From NCBI RefSeq assembly GCF_022811685.1, contig NZ_CP094532.1:1451501-1515500 (forward strand): DNA of 64,000 bases, written 5' to 3'. How positions within the stretch are numbered: position 1 is the first letter of the stretch; the number at the start of each line of letters is the position of its first letter. The position numbers were made by a program, and so were the translations under genes. The notes below the pieces were generated by a model. The model did not search any database and was not told the DNA's origin. It saw only the letters and a program-made list of their open reading frames with translations. Below, in pieces: positions 1-9,090 of this stretch. This stretch comes from Chryseobacterium suipulveris. Its GTDB lineage: Bacteria; Bacteroidota; Bacteroidia; Flavobacteriales; Weeksellaceae.

Positions 1-5
1 TGATC

Positions 6-30
6 AATGGGCTTTTTGCCCATTTTTTTT
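6..30 (+). terminator. Rho-independent terminator of an upstream gene
   Basis: A 7-bp stem (AATGGGC/GCCCATT) with a five-T loop is followed by a run of T. It would end a plus-strand gene lying before the window. Confidence 0.75.
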
Positions 31-45
31 AAGTTAAATTTTAGT

Positions 46-69
46 CAGATGTCTGAAATCTGACATCTG
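46..69. repeat. Short inverted repeat upstream of carA
   Basis: CAGATGTC at 46-53 is complementary to GACATCTG at 62-69, and the word CTGAAATCT occurs twice here. It lies in the 55-bp gap between the terminator and carA. It may be a transcript hairpin or an operator; nothing shows which. Confidence 0.35.
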
Positions 70-85
70 AAATCTAATAAAAAGA

Positions 86-1168
86 ATGAAAAAGAAATTA
101 ATTTTAGAATCTGGTGAAGTTTTTCACGGTACGGGTTTCGGAGCAGATACCGATACGGTAGGAGAAGTAGTTTTCAACACAGGAATGACGGGTTATCAGG
201 AACTGATTTCCGATCCGTCGTACAGCGGACAGTTGGTTTGTATGACATACCCGCTCATCGGAAACTACGGCATCAACCGGGACGACTACGAAAGTATGGA
301 ACCTGCGATGAAAGGATTGATCGTGAAAGAACTCTGTGATTTCCCTTCCAATTTCAGGAACCAGATGACGGTCGACGAACTGTTTAAAAAGAAAAACCTT
401 TCCGGAATCCAGGGAATCGATACCCGCAAACTGACGAGAATCATCAGAAATAAAGGCGTTGTTCGCGGAAAGATAGTGAACGAAAATGTCGATGAACAGG
501 AAGTTGTGAATTTTCTCAACAATTTCGAAGTCCCTTCAAACCAGGTCGAAAGCGTCTCCACCAAAACAGCGTACGCTGCTCCTGGAAGAGGTTTCAAAGT
601 AGTATTGGTAGATTTCGGGTCGAAGTTGGGAATCATCCGCGAACTTTCTCAAAGAGATTGCGATATCACGGTCGTTTCGCAGGACACCACCGCTGACGAA
701 ATCCTTCTGATGAATCCCGATGGAGTGATGCTTTCCAACGGTCCTGGAAATCCGGAAGATGTGAAAGGCGCTAAAGAAATGATCAACGGAATCATCGGTA
801 AAGTCCCTGTTTTCGGGATTTGCCTCGGTCATCAGTTAATCGGTTTGGCGTGTGGTGCGAAAACCTTCAAACTGAAATTCGGTCACCGCGGAGGAAACCA
901 TCCCGTTCTCGATATTGCAAGAAACCGTGTAGAAATCACTTCCCAAAACCACGGTTATGCCATCGATTCTGAAAGCTTAAAATCTACAGATTTAGAGGAA
1001 ACCCACATCGCACTGAACGACAGAACAAACGAAGGTTTCCGACATAAAGTTCACCCTTGTTTCTCGGTGCAGTACCATCCGGAGGCAAGTCCAGGTCCTG
1101 AAGACACCAATTATCATTTTGAAGAGTTTATTGATCTAATGTATCAATTTAGAAATGGGACAATGTAA
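86..1168 (+). CDS. carA: Carbamoyl-phosphate synthase small subunit
   Basis: This is the glutaminase subunit of carbamoyl-phosphate synthetase. It releases ammonia from glutamine and channels it to CarB for pyrimidine and arginine synthesis in the cytoplasm. The N-terminal CPSase small-chain domain covers about residues 1-140. The C-terminal class I amidotransferase domain has the nucleophile elbow FGICLGHQ (Cys246) and the His-Glu pair in QYHPEASPGP near residue 331. The length (360 aa) is normal. The start follows an A-rich leader, as usual in Bacteroidota. carB lies 1.5 kb downstream on the same strand, separated by a serine hydrolase gene, so the usual adjacency is interrupted. Confidence 0.97.
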   Translation: MKKKLILESGEVFHGTGFGADTDTVGEVVFNTGMTGYQELISDPSYSGQLVCMTYPLIGNYGINRDDYESMEPAMKGLIVKELCDFPSNFRNQMTVDELFKKKNLSGIQGIDTRKLTRIIRNKGVVRGKIVNENVDEQEVVNFLNNFEVPSNQVESVSTKTAYAAPGRGFKVVLVDFGSKLGIIRELSQRDCDITVVSQDTTADEILLMNPDGVMLSNGPGNPEDVKGAKEMINGIIGKVPVFGICLGHQLIGLACGAKTFKLKFGHRGGNHPVLDIARNRVEITSQNHGYAIDSESLKSTDLEETHIALNDRTNEGFRHKVHPCFSVQYHPEASPGPEDTNYHFEEFIDLMYQFRNGTM

Positions 1169-1469
1169 CAATGTAACAAAGTAACAATTTCTGGTAATAA
1201 TAGCGATTTATTAAGTCTTGAAATTTTAAAACTGTCGATTTCGACGGGTTTAAAGAAAGGTAAAATAAATGTCCGATTTTTTCGGACGATTGAGAAACAC
1301 AGATGACTACATATTATTGTCAATTGAAAAAATAAGTTTAACGAAGCCGAAAGGTTCAATTTGAATAGCCGTGAATAAAATTCACGCAATTAGAAGGCAA
1401 AACATCAATAGAAATGGGCTTTAGCCCGTTTAATAAAAGAAAATACAATTGGCTTTAGCCTAAATTTAT
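1169..1469. repeat. Intergenic stretch with REP-like hairpins
   Basis: No gene is seen in these 301 bases. The stretch begins, across the carA stop, with AATGTAAC-type octamers (about 1160-1190), a repeat family found again at 20.95 kb and 48.4 kb. It then has a hairpin at about 1271-1287 (GTCCGA/TCGGAC) and two short palindromes, GGGCTTTAGCCC at 1416-1427 and GGCTTTAGCC at 1451-1460. From general experience, GGCTTTAGCC hairpins are common intergenic repeats in Bacteroidota and resemble REP elements. Confidence 0.5.
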
Positions 1470-2525
1470 ATGAAAAAACTGTCAGGATTTATTTTCCTTT
1501 TTGTGGTTTTAATATCATTAATGAGTTGCACATCAAAAAAAAAGCTGAGCAATAAATCCATTTTTTCTAAAATTGACATTTTGATTCAATCCACCAATCC
1601 CCGAACTTTCAGTGGAGTAGTTTTTATTTCCGAAAATGGAAAAACAATCTATCAAAAAACTAAAGGTTTCTCGGAAGAAGAGAAAAAAGTGTCTTTAAAA
1701 ATTGATGATAAATTTTCATCAATGTCTATTGCAAAGCAGGTTACTTCAACTTTGGTCATGCTTGAGGCAGAAAAAGGAAATATCAATCTTGATGCTCCCA
1801 TTAATCAAAATCTGAAAGACATCCCATATTCTTGGGCATCAAAAGTAACAGTTCATCATTTGCTGAATAACACTTCGGGAATAGATTCTTGGGAACTCAA
1901 GGAAAATCTCTTATTTGAACCAGGAACTCAATTCAAATATTCAAATATTGGTTATGGACTTTTAAGCAAAATTTTAGAAAACGCTTCAGGTAAAAAATAT
2001 TCCGAATTGGTGAACCGTCTTTTTTCGGATCTAAAAATGAAAGACAGCCATTATCCAACTGAAAGTTTTCCACAGGTTAAAAGTTATTTTATTTCGAAAG
2101 AAAAAGGAAAGAATTTGGTCATCGAATTTCCTTTAAAATCGGAATATTTTCCCGGAAGTAATCTTACGGTTTCTGCAACTGATCTAAATAAATGGAACTT
2201 TGCTTTACACAATGGGAAAATCCTTCAACCTGAAAGTTACAGGAGAATGATAAATTATTCCATTACCAATCTTCATACGCTTTTCAGTGAAAGAGAAATT
2301 GGTTACGGATATGGATTAAGAATTAATGATAAAAACGGATTTGTAGAATACGGACATACAGGATTTATGCCGACAGCAGGATTTACAGCCGTTAATCTTT
2401 ATTATACGAAAAATAATATCAGCGTTATCGTTTTGGAAAATCAGGCAACTGATAATTTTGATATTGCCTATTATTTTGAAGAGCAAATTAGAAAAATTGT
2501 AGTTGAAAGTGATTTAATTAAGTAA
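1470..2525 (+). CDS. Serine hydrolase, beta-lactamase/DD-peptidase fold, lipoprotein
   Basis: The protein begins with a lipoprotein signal peptide ending in the lipobox LMSC (about residues 16-20), so it should be anchored in the envelope. It then has the three motifs of class C beta-lactamase/penicillin-binding-protein relatives: SxxK as SIAK near residue 88, YxN as YSN near residue 153, and HTG in the C-terminal part (EYGHTGFMP). The family includes beta-lactamases, DD-peptidases and esterases, and the substrate cannot be told from sequence. It sits between carA and carB, with no functional link to either, and its AT-richer codons suggest later arrival. Confidence 0.85.
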   Translation: MKKLSGFIFLFVVLISLMSCTSKKKLSNKSIFSKIDILIQSTNPRTFSGVVFISENGKTIYQKTKGFSEEEKKVSLKIDDKFSSMSIAKQVTSTLVMLEAEKGNINLDAPINQNLKDIPYSWASKVTVHHLLNNTSGIDSWELKENLLFEPGTQFKYSNIGYGLLSKILENASGKKYSELVNRLFSDLKMKDSHYPTESFPQVKSYFISKEKGKNLVIEFPLKSEYFPGSNLTVSATDLNKWNFALHNGKILQPESYRRMINYSITNLHTLFSEREIGYGYGLRINDKNGFVEYGHTGFMPTAGFTAVNLYYTKNNISVIVLENQATDNFDIAYYFEEQIRKIVVESDLIK

Positions 2526-2600
2526 TGAAAATTTTAAACCAAATTCTACTATTAATCATTGACAAAAAACTAATAAAGAAAAAATAAAAATCTAATAAAA

Positions 2601-2644
2601 ATTCCCCAATAACTCCCTCTCCTTTGGAGAGGGTTGGGGTGAGG
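2601..2644. repeat. Long intergenic hairpin before carB
   Basis: CCCTCTCC and GGAGAGGG face each other around a TTT loop, with an outer CCCCAA/TTGGGG pair. The hairpin ends about 9 bases before the carB start. The same hairpin wording is familiar as a dispersed intergenic repeat in Bacteroidota genomes. There is no T-run after it, so it is not a standard terminator. Confidence 0.55.
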
Positions 2645-2652
2645 AAAAAAAT

Positions 2653-5600
2653 ATGAAACGAACCGACATAAAAACCATTTTAGTAATAGGAAGCGGCCCG
2701 ATCATTATCGGTCAAGCTGCAGAATTTGATTATGCAGGAACTCAGGCGTGTTTGGCGCTGAAAGAGGAAGGATACCGAGTCATCCTCATCAACTCCAATC
2801 CAGCGACAATTATGACCGATGTCGAAATTGCCGACAAAGTCTATATTGAGCCAATTTCGCTCCCGTTTGTAAGCCACATCATCAGGAAAGAAAGACCGGA
2901 CGCACTTCTGCCGACACTCGGCGGACAAACCGGACTCAACATGGCGGTAGAACTGGAAAAATCCGGTGTTCTTGCCGAATGTAAAGTCGAAGTTTTGGGT
3001 ACCAAACTTTCCGCTATCAACAAAGCGGAAGATCGGGATCTTTTCCGCGAATTGATGAAGGAATTGAACGAACCGGTTCCTGAAAGCGACATCGTGCATA
3101 CTGTGGATGAAGCTTTGGCTTTCGCCAACAAAATCGGTTATCCGGTGATTGTTCGACCTGCATTTACAATGGGTGGAACCGGTGGTGGAATTGCCGATAA
3201 CGAAATCCAGCTCCGTGAAATTACTGATTTGGGATTAAAATATTCGCCGGTAACACAATGTCTGATCGAGAAATCCATTGCCGGCTTCAAGGAAATTGAG
3301 TACGAGGTAATGCGGGATGCGAATGACAACGCGATCGTAGTCTGCAATATGGAAAACATCGATCCTGTGGGAATCCACACCGGAGATTCGATTGTGGTCG
3401 CACCTTCGCAAACGCTTTCGGACAGGGAATACCAACTGTTGAGAAATGCTTCGCTAAAAATTATCCGCGCATTGGGAATCGAGGGTGGTTGTAATGTGCA
3501 GTTGGCTTTAGACCCGCATTCCTTTGAATATTATGTGATCGAAGTGAATCCGAGGGTTTCGCGTTCATCGGCTTTGGCGAGCAAGGCGACCGGTTATCCG
3601 ATTGCGAAAATTGCCGCCAAAATCGCAGTCGGTTTAACCCTCGACGAAATCATGAATCCCGTTACAGGAAAGACTTACGCGTGTTTCGAGCCGACGCTGG
3701 ATTATGTTGTGACCAAGTTTCCGAGATTTCCGTTCGACAAATTTGAAACTGCTGACCGACGACTTTCAACCCAAATGAAGGCGACCGGAGAAGTGATGGC
3801 AATCGGTAGAAATTTTGAGGAATCTATCCAGAAAGCGATCCGTTCTTTGGAAACGGGATTGAGACATATCGGCTTAAAAACTAAACAGGCGGAATCCTTA
3901 ACCGATGAAGAAATCGAACGAAGAATCAGGATCTGTGACGACGAGCGACTCTTTATCATCGGTGATGCATTGCGACGCGGTTACGATTGGGAAAAAATTG
4001 TGGAGTGGAGCCAGATCGATAAATTCTTCATCTATAAAATCAAGAAACTCATCGATTTTGAGAAGACCATTGCCGAAAATAAACTCAACAAAGAGATTTT
4101 ACTTCAGGCAAAAAAACTCGGTTTTTCCGATCTCAGCATCGCCGTTTTATGGAATATGACTCAGGAAGAAGTTTTCAATTTCCGCAAGGAAAACGGGATT
4201 ATGCCGGTGTACAAAATGGTCGATACCTGCGCCGCGGAGTTTGAAAGTGAAACACCTTATTTCTACGGAACTTATGAAGACGAGAATGAAAGCGTTCCGT
4301 CTGACAAAGAAAAAATCATCGTTCTCGGTTCGGGACCGATCAGAATTGGACAGGGTGTGGAATTCGACTACGCCACCGTTCATTCGGTTTGGGCGATCAA
4401 GGAACTCGGTTACGAGGCGATCATCATTAACAATAATCCGGAAACGGTTTCCACGGATTTCTCGATTTCCGACAAGCTTTATTTTGAGCCATTGACAGAA
4501 GAAGACGTGATGAACATCATCGAGCTTGAAAAACCAAAAGGAGTAGTGGTGCAGTTCGGTGGACAAACCGCCATCAATCTTGCCGAAAAGCTTGCAAAAT
4601 ACGGAGTAAAGATTTTGGGAACTTCGCTGGAAGATTTAGACAGAGCCGAAGACAGAAACAAATTCGAAGCCGCGCTGCGCGAACTGGAAATTCCGCAACC
4701 GTTAGGAAAAACCTGCTTTACCAAAGAAGAAGCACTGAAAATCGCCCAGGAAATCGGATTTCCGGTTTTGGTTCGTCCGAGTTACGTTTTGGGAGGAAGA
4801 GCGATGGAAATTGTGTACGACGAAAAAGAACTCGACCATTATATGACCAATGCGGTGCTGGAAAATTCTGAACATCCGATTCTGATCGACCGTTACCTCA
4901 CCGGAAAAGAAGTGGAGGTGGACGCGATTTCCGACGGAGAAACCGTGGTGATTCCGGGAATTATGGAGCATATCGAAAGAGCGGGAGTTCACTCCGGAGA
5001 CTCGATTGCAGTTTATCCGCCACAGAATATCACTCCGAAACAGATCGAGACGTTGGTTGATTATACCCAAAGATTAGCCAAAGGTTTGAATGTCATTGGT
5101 TTAATGAATATTCAGTACGTTCTTTATGAAGGTGATGTTTATGTGATAGAGGTCAATCCGCGTTCGTCGAGAACCGTTCCTTTCCTTTCAAAAATCACCG
5201 ATGTTCCGATGGCGAAACTGGCGATGAAGACGATTCTCGGACAAAAACTAAAAGATTTGGGTTACCAAAACGGACTAGTTCCCGAGAAAGAGGGAATTTA
5301 TGTCAAAGTTCCAGTATTCTCTTTTTCGAAATTAACGAAAGTCGATGTGTCACTCGGTCCCGAAATGAAGTCCACCGGAGAAGTGATGGGTAAAGATTCC
5401 ACCCTCGAAAAAGCGTTGTACAAAGGATTAATAGGGGCAGGAAGAAAAGTTCCGCTTCACGGATCGATCCTCTTCACCGTTGCCGACAAACACAAAGCGG
5501 AAGCATCTGAAATGGCGCGACGATTCCAGCAGATCGGTTTTGGAATCTGGGCGACGGAAGGAACCGCGAAATATTTTGAGGAAAAAGGAGTGAAAACCAA

Positions 5601-5832
5601 GATCGGCTACAAAATCGGCGAAGAAGATGTAAACCTGATCGACCTGATCCAAAAAGGAAAGGTACAATACGTTGTAAATACCACCACCAAAGGAAAACAG
5701 GCAGAACGCGACGGTTTCCAAATCCGCAGAAGCTCTGTGGAAAACGGTGTTCCGTGTTTGACGTCAATGGATACGGTTGAAGCGGTGCTGAAGGTGATTG
5801 AGAGTATGAGTTTTAAGATGGAACAGATGTAG
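2653..5832 (+). CDS. carB: Carbamoyl-phosphate synthase large subunit
   Basis: This is the synthetase subunit that makes carbamoyl phosphate from bicarbonate, two ATP and ammonia delivered by CarA. At 1059 aa it has the full family length. Two homologous ATP-grasp halves are visible: the first opens with [19 protein letters not shown] near residue 11, the second with [18 protein letters not shown] near residue 555. The C-terminal MGS-like allosteric domain starts around residue 935. The start codon follows GAGGAAAAAAAT. The frame is intact. A bidirectional terminator separates it from convergent tyrA. Confidence 0.98.
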   Translation: MKRTDIKTILVIGSGPIIIGQAAEFDYAGTQACLALKEEGYRVILINSNPATIMTDVEIADKVYIEPISLPFVSHIIRKERPDALLPTLGGQTGLNMAVELEKSGVLAECKVEVLGTKLSAINKAEDRDLFRELMKELNEPVPESDIVHTVDEALAFANKIGYPVIVRPAFTMGGTGGGIADNEIQLREITDLGLKYSPVTQCLIEKSIAGFKEIEYEVMRDANDNAIVVCNMENIDPVGIHTGDSIVVAPSQTLSDREYQLLRNASLKIIRALGIEGGCNVQLALDPHSFEYYVIEVNPRVSRSSALASKATGYPIAKIAAKIAVGLTLDEIMNPVTGKTYACFEPTLDYVVTKFPRFPFDKFETADRRLSTQMKATGEVMAIGRNFEESIQKAIRSLETGLRHIGLKTKQAESLTDEEIERRIRICDDERLFIIGDALRRGYDWEKIVEWSQIDKFFIYKIKKLIDFEKTIAENKLNKEILLQAKKLGFSDLSIAVLWNMTQEEVFNFRKENGIMPVYKMVDTCAAEFESETPYFYGTYEDENESVPSDKEKIIVLGSGPIRIGQGVEFDYATVHSVWAIKELGYEAIIINNNPETVSTDFSISDKLYFEPLTEEDVMNIIELEKPKGVVVQFGGQTAINLAEKLAKYGVKILGTSLEDLDRAEDRNKFEAALRELEIPQPLGKTCFTKEEALKIAQEIGFPVLVRPSYVLGGRAMEIVYDEKELDHYMTNAVLENSEHPILIDRYLTGKEVEVDAISDGETVVIPGIMEHIERAGVHSGDSIAVYPPQNITPKQIETLVDYTQRLAKGLNVIGLMNIQYVLYEGDVYVIEVNPRSSRTVPFLSKITDVPMAKLAMKTILGQKLKDLGYQNGLVPEKEGIYVKVPVFSFSKLTKVDVSLGPEMKSTGEVMGKDSTLEKALYKGLIGAGRKVPLHGSILFTVADKHKAEASEMARRFQQIGFGIWATEGTAKYFEEKGVKTKIGYKIGEEDVNLIDLIQKGKVQYVVNTTTKGKQAERDGFQIRRSSVENGVPCLTSMDTVEAVLKVIESMSFKMEQM

Positions 5833-5898
5833 GTAATATCTACGGATGCCGAGTTTACCACCGGAATTATTAAGAATTAAAATGAAAAGATGACTTCA

Positions 5899-5939
5899 CC
5901 ACTTTGCCAAAGTTCCCAATTTTGGCAAAGTTTTTTTTA
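5899..5939. terminator. Bidirectional terminator between carB and tyrA
   Basis: ACTTTGCCAAA (5901-5911) pairs with TTTGGCAAAGT (5921-5931), followed by a T-run on the plus strand. On the minus strand the same hairpin follows tyrA. A near-identical stem ends katE at 14006-14039. Confidence 0.8.
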
Positions 5940-6779
5940 TTTCAAAATCCCACGAATTCTGTTGGCGTTTCTGATGAGTTCTTCCAGATACTCGTAGTTC
6001 TCTTTTTCCAATGCGGATTTGAATTTTCGGAGTTGGGTGATGTGTTCATTCAGCACATCCAGCACGTTTTCTTTGTTTTGTTTGAAAATCGGCACCCACA
6101 TTTCGGGATGCGATTTTGCGAGACGAACAGTGCTCGAAAAACCGGTACTTGCCAACTGAAAAATGGTGTCTTCTTCACGTTCTTTTTCTAAAACTGTATT
6201 TGCCAAAGCGTAGGACGTAATATGCGAAATGTGTGAAATATACGCAGTGTGAATGTCGTGATCTTCGGCGTTCATGTAGAGGAGGTTCATTCCGAGATTC
6301 TCACCGAGTTTTTGCACTGTTGAGATCGCGTCTTCAGCAGAATATTCGCGGTCGCAGATTACTGCAGCTTTACCTTCGAAACTTTCTGAGGTCGCAGATT
6401 TCGGTCCTGAATTTTCCGTTCCCCACATTGGGTGGAATGCGACGAAGCGGTTTCTTTTCGGATGGTTTTTCACCGCGTTGACAATTCCAAGTTTGGTAGA
6501 ACCTGCATCCATAACCGTTTGATTTTCATTAATTAAATCAAGAACGGTTGGCAAAATTTTTTTTGCCGCATCCACAGGAATTGCGATGATGATTAAATCG
6601 GCATTCTTGACCGCATTTTCGAGTGAAGAAATCTCATCAATAATTCCCAACTCTTTAGCTTCACTTAAATGGTTTTCATCAAGATCGACTCCATAAACAA
6701 AGTTGGTGAACCCATTTTTCTTCAGCTTTAAAGCCATGGAACCACCGATTAATCCGACACCTATAATTGCAATCTTCAT
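5937..6779 (-). CDS. tyrA: Prephenate dehydrogenase
   Basis: The enzyme oxidatively decarboxylates prephenate to 4-hydroxyphenylpyruvate with NAD(P)+, the tyrosine branch of aromatic amino acid synthesis. The Rossmann fingerprint GVGLIGGSMALKLK occupies residues 7-20, and the conserved FHPMWGTENSGPKSA segment, which holds the catalytic region, lies near residues 119-133. The length (280 aa) is that of a monofunctional prephenate dehydrogenase; no chorismate mutase or ACT domain is attached. The other aromatic gene in the window, a DAHP synthase, is at the far right end. Confidence 0.92.
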   Translation of the reverse strand: MKIAIIGVGLIGGSMALKLKKNGFTNFVYGVDLDENHLSEAKELGIIDEISSLENAVKNADLIIIAIPVDAAKKILPTVLDLINENQTVMDAGSTKLGIVNAVKNHPKRNRFVAFHPMWGTENSGPKSATSESFEGKAAVICDREYSAEDAISTVQKLGENLGMNLLYMNAEDHDIHTAYISHISHITSYALANTVLEKEREEDTIFQLASTGFSSTVRLAKSHPEMWVPIFKQNKENVLDVLNEHITQLRKFKSALEKENYEYLEELIRNANRIRGILK

Positions 6780-6919
6780 CTATTAATGATAATTGGTTTT
6801 GAAAAATGAATAATTAATAATGAATAATGAGAAAATGCGACTTTTCTTAACCGTTCGCAAAGTTTATGATTTAGCTGATGATTCAGCTGGAAAACAAGAC
6901 AAAAATTTCTTGTGAAGCT

Positions 6920-7291
6920 TTACCTCAATTTTTTTAAAGAATTAAAAGTCACCTGCTTCTTACATTTCTCGAATGCAACTTCAAATTTTGGATTTTTTTT
7001 GGGATAGTTCAAAACGTAATCAGGACACGGTTCTTTCTGGGCGTGACTTCTCTCGAAATCGACTTCACCTTTGGTGATGATGCTGTCTTTCAGGAACTTT
7101 TCATCTATTTTGCTGAGTTCCATTTCGGTTTTAAAGCTGTCGGAATACTGGAATTCTTTAGATAAAGTCTCCGCAATCACTCTTGAATTAGGAAGATATC
7201 CGCTGCAGCTCGCACCTTTTTTATTAAAGATGAAAAACATGAAGACCAATCCGGGAATCAGACCGATCAGGAAAAATTTAATTTTTCTCAT
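6920..7291 (-). CDS. Conserved membrane-anchored hypothetical protein
   Basis: I do not recognise a function. The 123-aa product has a single N-terminal membrane segment (about residues 5-23) followed by a soluble domain containing GYLPNSRVIAETL and KEPCPDYVLNYP; the layout recalls small flavobacterial proteins annotated DUF4258, but I cannot confirm it. Its ATG directly abuts the stop codon of the alanine-dehydrogenase-like gene (7291/7292), so the two are almost certainly one transcript with coupled translation. Confidence 0.7.
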   Translation of the reverse strand: MRKIKFFLIGLIPGLVFMFFIFNKKGASCSGYLPNSRVIAETLSKEFQYSDSFKTEMELSKIDEKFLKDSIITKGEVDFERSHAQKEPCPDYVLNYPKKNPKFEVAFEKCKKQVTFNSLKKLR

Positions 7292-8485
7292 TTAGAAAAT
7301 TAAAAGGTTGATGTCGTGATAAGTAAGGTCGAAACGGTCGCAAATGATTTTCTTGGTATGGCGGCCTTTGTACATATAGAGCGACTGCTTCATCTCGTTT
7401 TTGCGAACCAGCATATTTTCGAAACCGCCTTCTTCATCGTAGTTTAAGAGGTAGGAAAGGAAGAAGTTGGAAATCGCCTTCGTCGTCGTTCTCGGCATTT
7501 TCGAGGTCAGATTCGGCAATCCGCTGTGAATCACTCCGTGTTTGATGATGTACGGATTTTCCATATCGGTCAGTTCCGAAGTCTCGATCACATTGCTGTT
7601 GTCGATGGTCACGTCGATGATTACGCTGCCTTTTTTCATTCCTGCAACCATTTCTTCGGTAATCACCGGAAACGCGCTGTACTTGGAATAGGCACCGATT
7701 ACAACATCGGCTCGCTTCAAGCTTTTTGCCAATTCTTTGGGATCGATAATCGACGTGGGAACTCTTCCGTCAACCATCATGTGCAAACGGCGAAGTTTGG
7801 AAAGTGAATTGTCGAAAACCTTCACGCTCGCTCCTAAACCGAGTGCAGCTTTTGTGGCAAATTCGCCCACAATTCCTGCTCCCAACACCACGACTTCCGC
7901 GGGACGAACTCCTGTGATTCCACCCAACATCAAACCGTTGGAAAGCGCCAAAAGTTCAGCTGCATAAAGCACCGAGATATTTCCTGCGATTTCGCCGATG
8001 AGCCGAACCAGCGAAAGTTGCTTGTATTCATCCACGATAAATTCAAAAGCAATCGCGTTGATTTTCTTCTCGGATAGCCGTTTGAAATATTCCTTGTCGC
8101 GAAGATTGATCTGCAGTGCAGAAACCAGATAAGTATTGGGTTTCAGGTATTCGATTTCCTCCACGGTGGGCGGATTGATTTTCAGCACCAGATCCTGCTC
8201 GAAAGCTTCACGTGGATCATTGGTGATCTGCGCCCCAGATTCGGAATATTGAAGGTCGGTGAAAAACGAACCTTCTCCGGCACCGGATTCCACGATGATG
8301 CGATGTCCGTGCTTAACCAAAACCTGCACTGCGTCGGGAGTGATGCAGGTTCGTCGTTCGTTCAGGCAGGTTTCTTTCGGAACTCCAATGCTGTATTGCT
8401 TTCCTTTTTTTACAACCTCAAGTTTTTCTTCTTTCGGCATCAGTTCCTCCTCGGAAAACGGTGTGAAAACGTGCGTGTTACCCAT
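7292..8485 (-). CDS. ald: Alanine dehydrogenase / transhydrogenase-family oxidoreductase
   Basis: The protein belongs to the alanine dehydrogenase/PNT family. The N-terminal domain has IGVPKETCLNERRTCITPD, and the NAD-binding domain has VVVLGAGIVGEFATKAALGLGA near residue 205. True AlaDH interconverts L-alanine and pyruvate plus ammonia with NAD(H). A 30-residue N-terminal extension is present. The stretch that usually reads YLHLA, holding the catalytic His, reads YLVSALQ here, so the reaction is uncertain although the fold is not. A strong Bacteroidota promoter lies 52 bp upstream. It is cotranscribed with the small membrane protein that follows. Confidence 0.8.
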   Translation of the reverse strand: MGNTHVFTPFSEEELMPKEEKLEVVKKGKQYSIGVPKETCLNERRTCITPDAVQVLVKHGHRIIVESGAGEGSFFTDLQYSESGAQITNDPREAFEQDLVLKINPPTVEEIEYLKPNTYLVSALQINLRDKEYFKRLSEKKINAIAFEFIVDEYKQLSLVRLIGEIAGNISVLYAAELLALSNGLMLGGITGVRPAEVVVLGAGIVGEFATKAALGLGASVKVFDNSLSKLRRLHMMVDGRVPTSIIDPKELAKSLKRADVVIGAYSKYSAFPVITEEMVAGMKKGSVIIDVTIDNSNVIETSELTDMENPYIIKHGVIHSGLPNLTSKMPRTTTKAISNFFLSYLLNYDEEGGFENMLVRKNEMKQSLYMYKGRHTKKIICDRFDLTYHDINLLIF

Positions 8486-8536
8486 TGTCTATAGATGATG
8501 AATGTAATTGATGAGCGATAATGATTTACCGCGGAG

Positions 8537-8566
8537 CAAAGATAAGACGATTTAAGGATTAGCAAA
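8537..8566 (-). promoter_or_regulatory. Bacteroidota-type promoter of ald
   Basis: On the minus strand a TTTG box (8566-8563) lies 18 nt before a perfect -7 box TATCTTTG (8544-8537), matching the Bacteroidota consensus TTTG-N17-23-TAnnTTTG. It lies between tsaE and ald, giving ald its own start with a leader of about 45 nt. Confidence 0.7.
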
Positions 8567-8573
8567 GGAATTT

Positions 8574-8981
8574 TCAGTGGAAATTGACGATCCGCGAATC
8601 TCCCGAAGTTTCGATGGAAATCTCGTGATGGGGGAGATCGGCAAGTTCTTCCTCATAGATTTCGGGCCACTCGATGATGTTCAGAAATCCGCTGTCGAGA
8701 TATTCCTCGATTCCGATATCGTAAACTTCGCCGATGTTTTTCATACGGTAAAGGTCGAAGTGAAAAATTTTTCCTTTCGGCGAATGATACTCGTTGACAA
8801 TGGCATAAGTAGGAGAGGAAACCTCGTCTTTGCTTTCCAAACTTTTAAGCAAAAACTGCGTGAAAGTCGTTTTCCCTGCTCCGAGATTTCCTTTTAATAA
8901 AAGGATATTGTGCTGAAGTTTCGGCAAAATTTCGTCGACCACTTTCTGCCATTCTTCGATGGTATTGATATTGAAATTCAT
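8574..8981 (-). CDS. tsaE: tRNA threonylcarbamoyladenosine synthesis ATPase TsaE
   Basis: TsaE is the small P-loop ATPase that works with TsaB and TsaD to complete N6-threonylcarbamoyladenosine at position 37 of ANN-decoding tRNAs. The Walker A motif is LKGNLGAGKTTFTQ (about residues 29-42). The family motifs SPTYAIVNEY and HFDLYRM follow, then the IEWPE segment. The length (135 aa) is normal. It lies upstream of ald on the same strand, with a separate ald promoter in between. Confidence 0.93.
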   Translation of the reverse strand: MNFNINTIEEWQKVVDEILPKLQHNILLLKGNLGAGKTTFTQFLLKSLESKDEVSSPTYAIVNEYHSPKGKIFHFDLYRMKNIGEVYDIGIEEYLDSGFLNIIEWPEIYEEELADLPHHEISIETSGDSRIVNFH

Positions 8982-8995
8982 ATTATGTTTGAAGT

Positions 8996-9090
8996 ATGAG
9001 GTTTGAAGTTTCGGGTTTCAGGTTCCAAGTTCCAGTTTTTGTATGATTCACTCAAAGAAATTCACAGCGAAGCAAATTCACTCTTTATAG
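8996..9090. repeat. TTTGAAG-type heptamers and AATTCAC repeats
   Basis: TGAAGTATGAGGTTTGAAGT-like heptamers (about 8996-9035) are followed by a short AAATTCAC/GCGAAGC tract (about 9050-9085) that runs into the end of the peptidase gene. Both motifs recur in other intergenic gaps (23.3, 26.15, 46.35 and 57.5 kb). Confidence 0.45.

Noticed and set aside
1144..1389. Minus-strand 81-codon frame in the carA downstream gap
   Set aside because: It spans octamer repeats and a hairpin, with low-complexity composition; no homologous feature is recognised.
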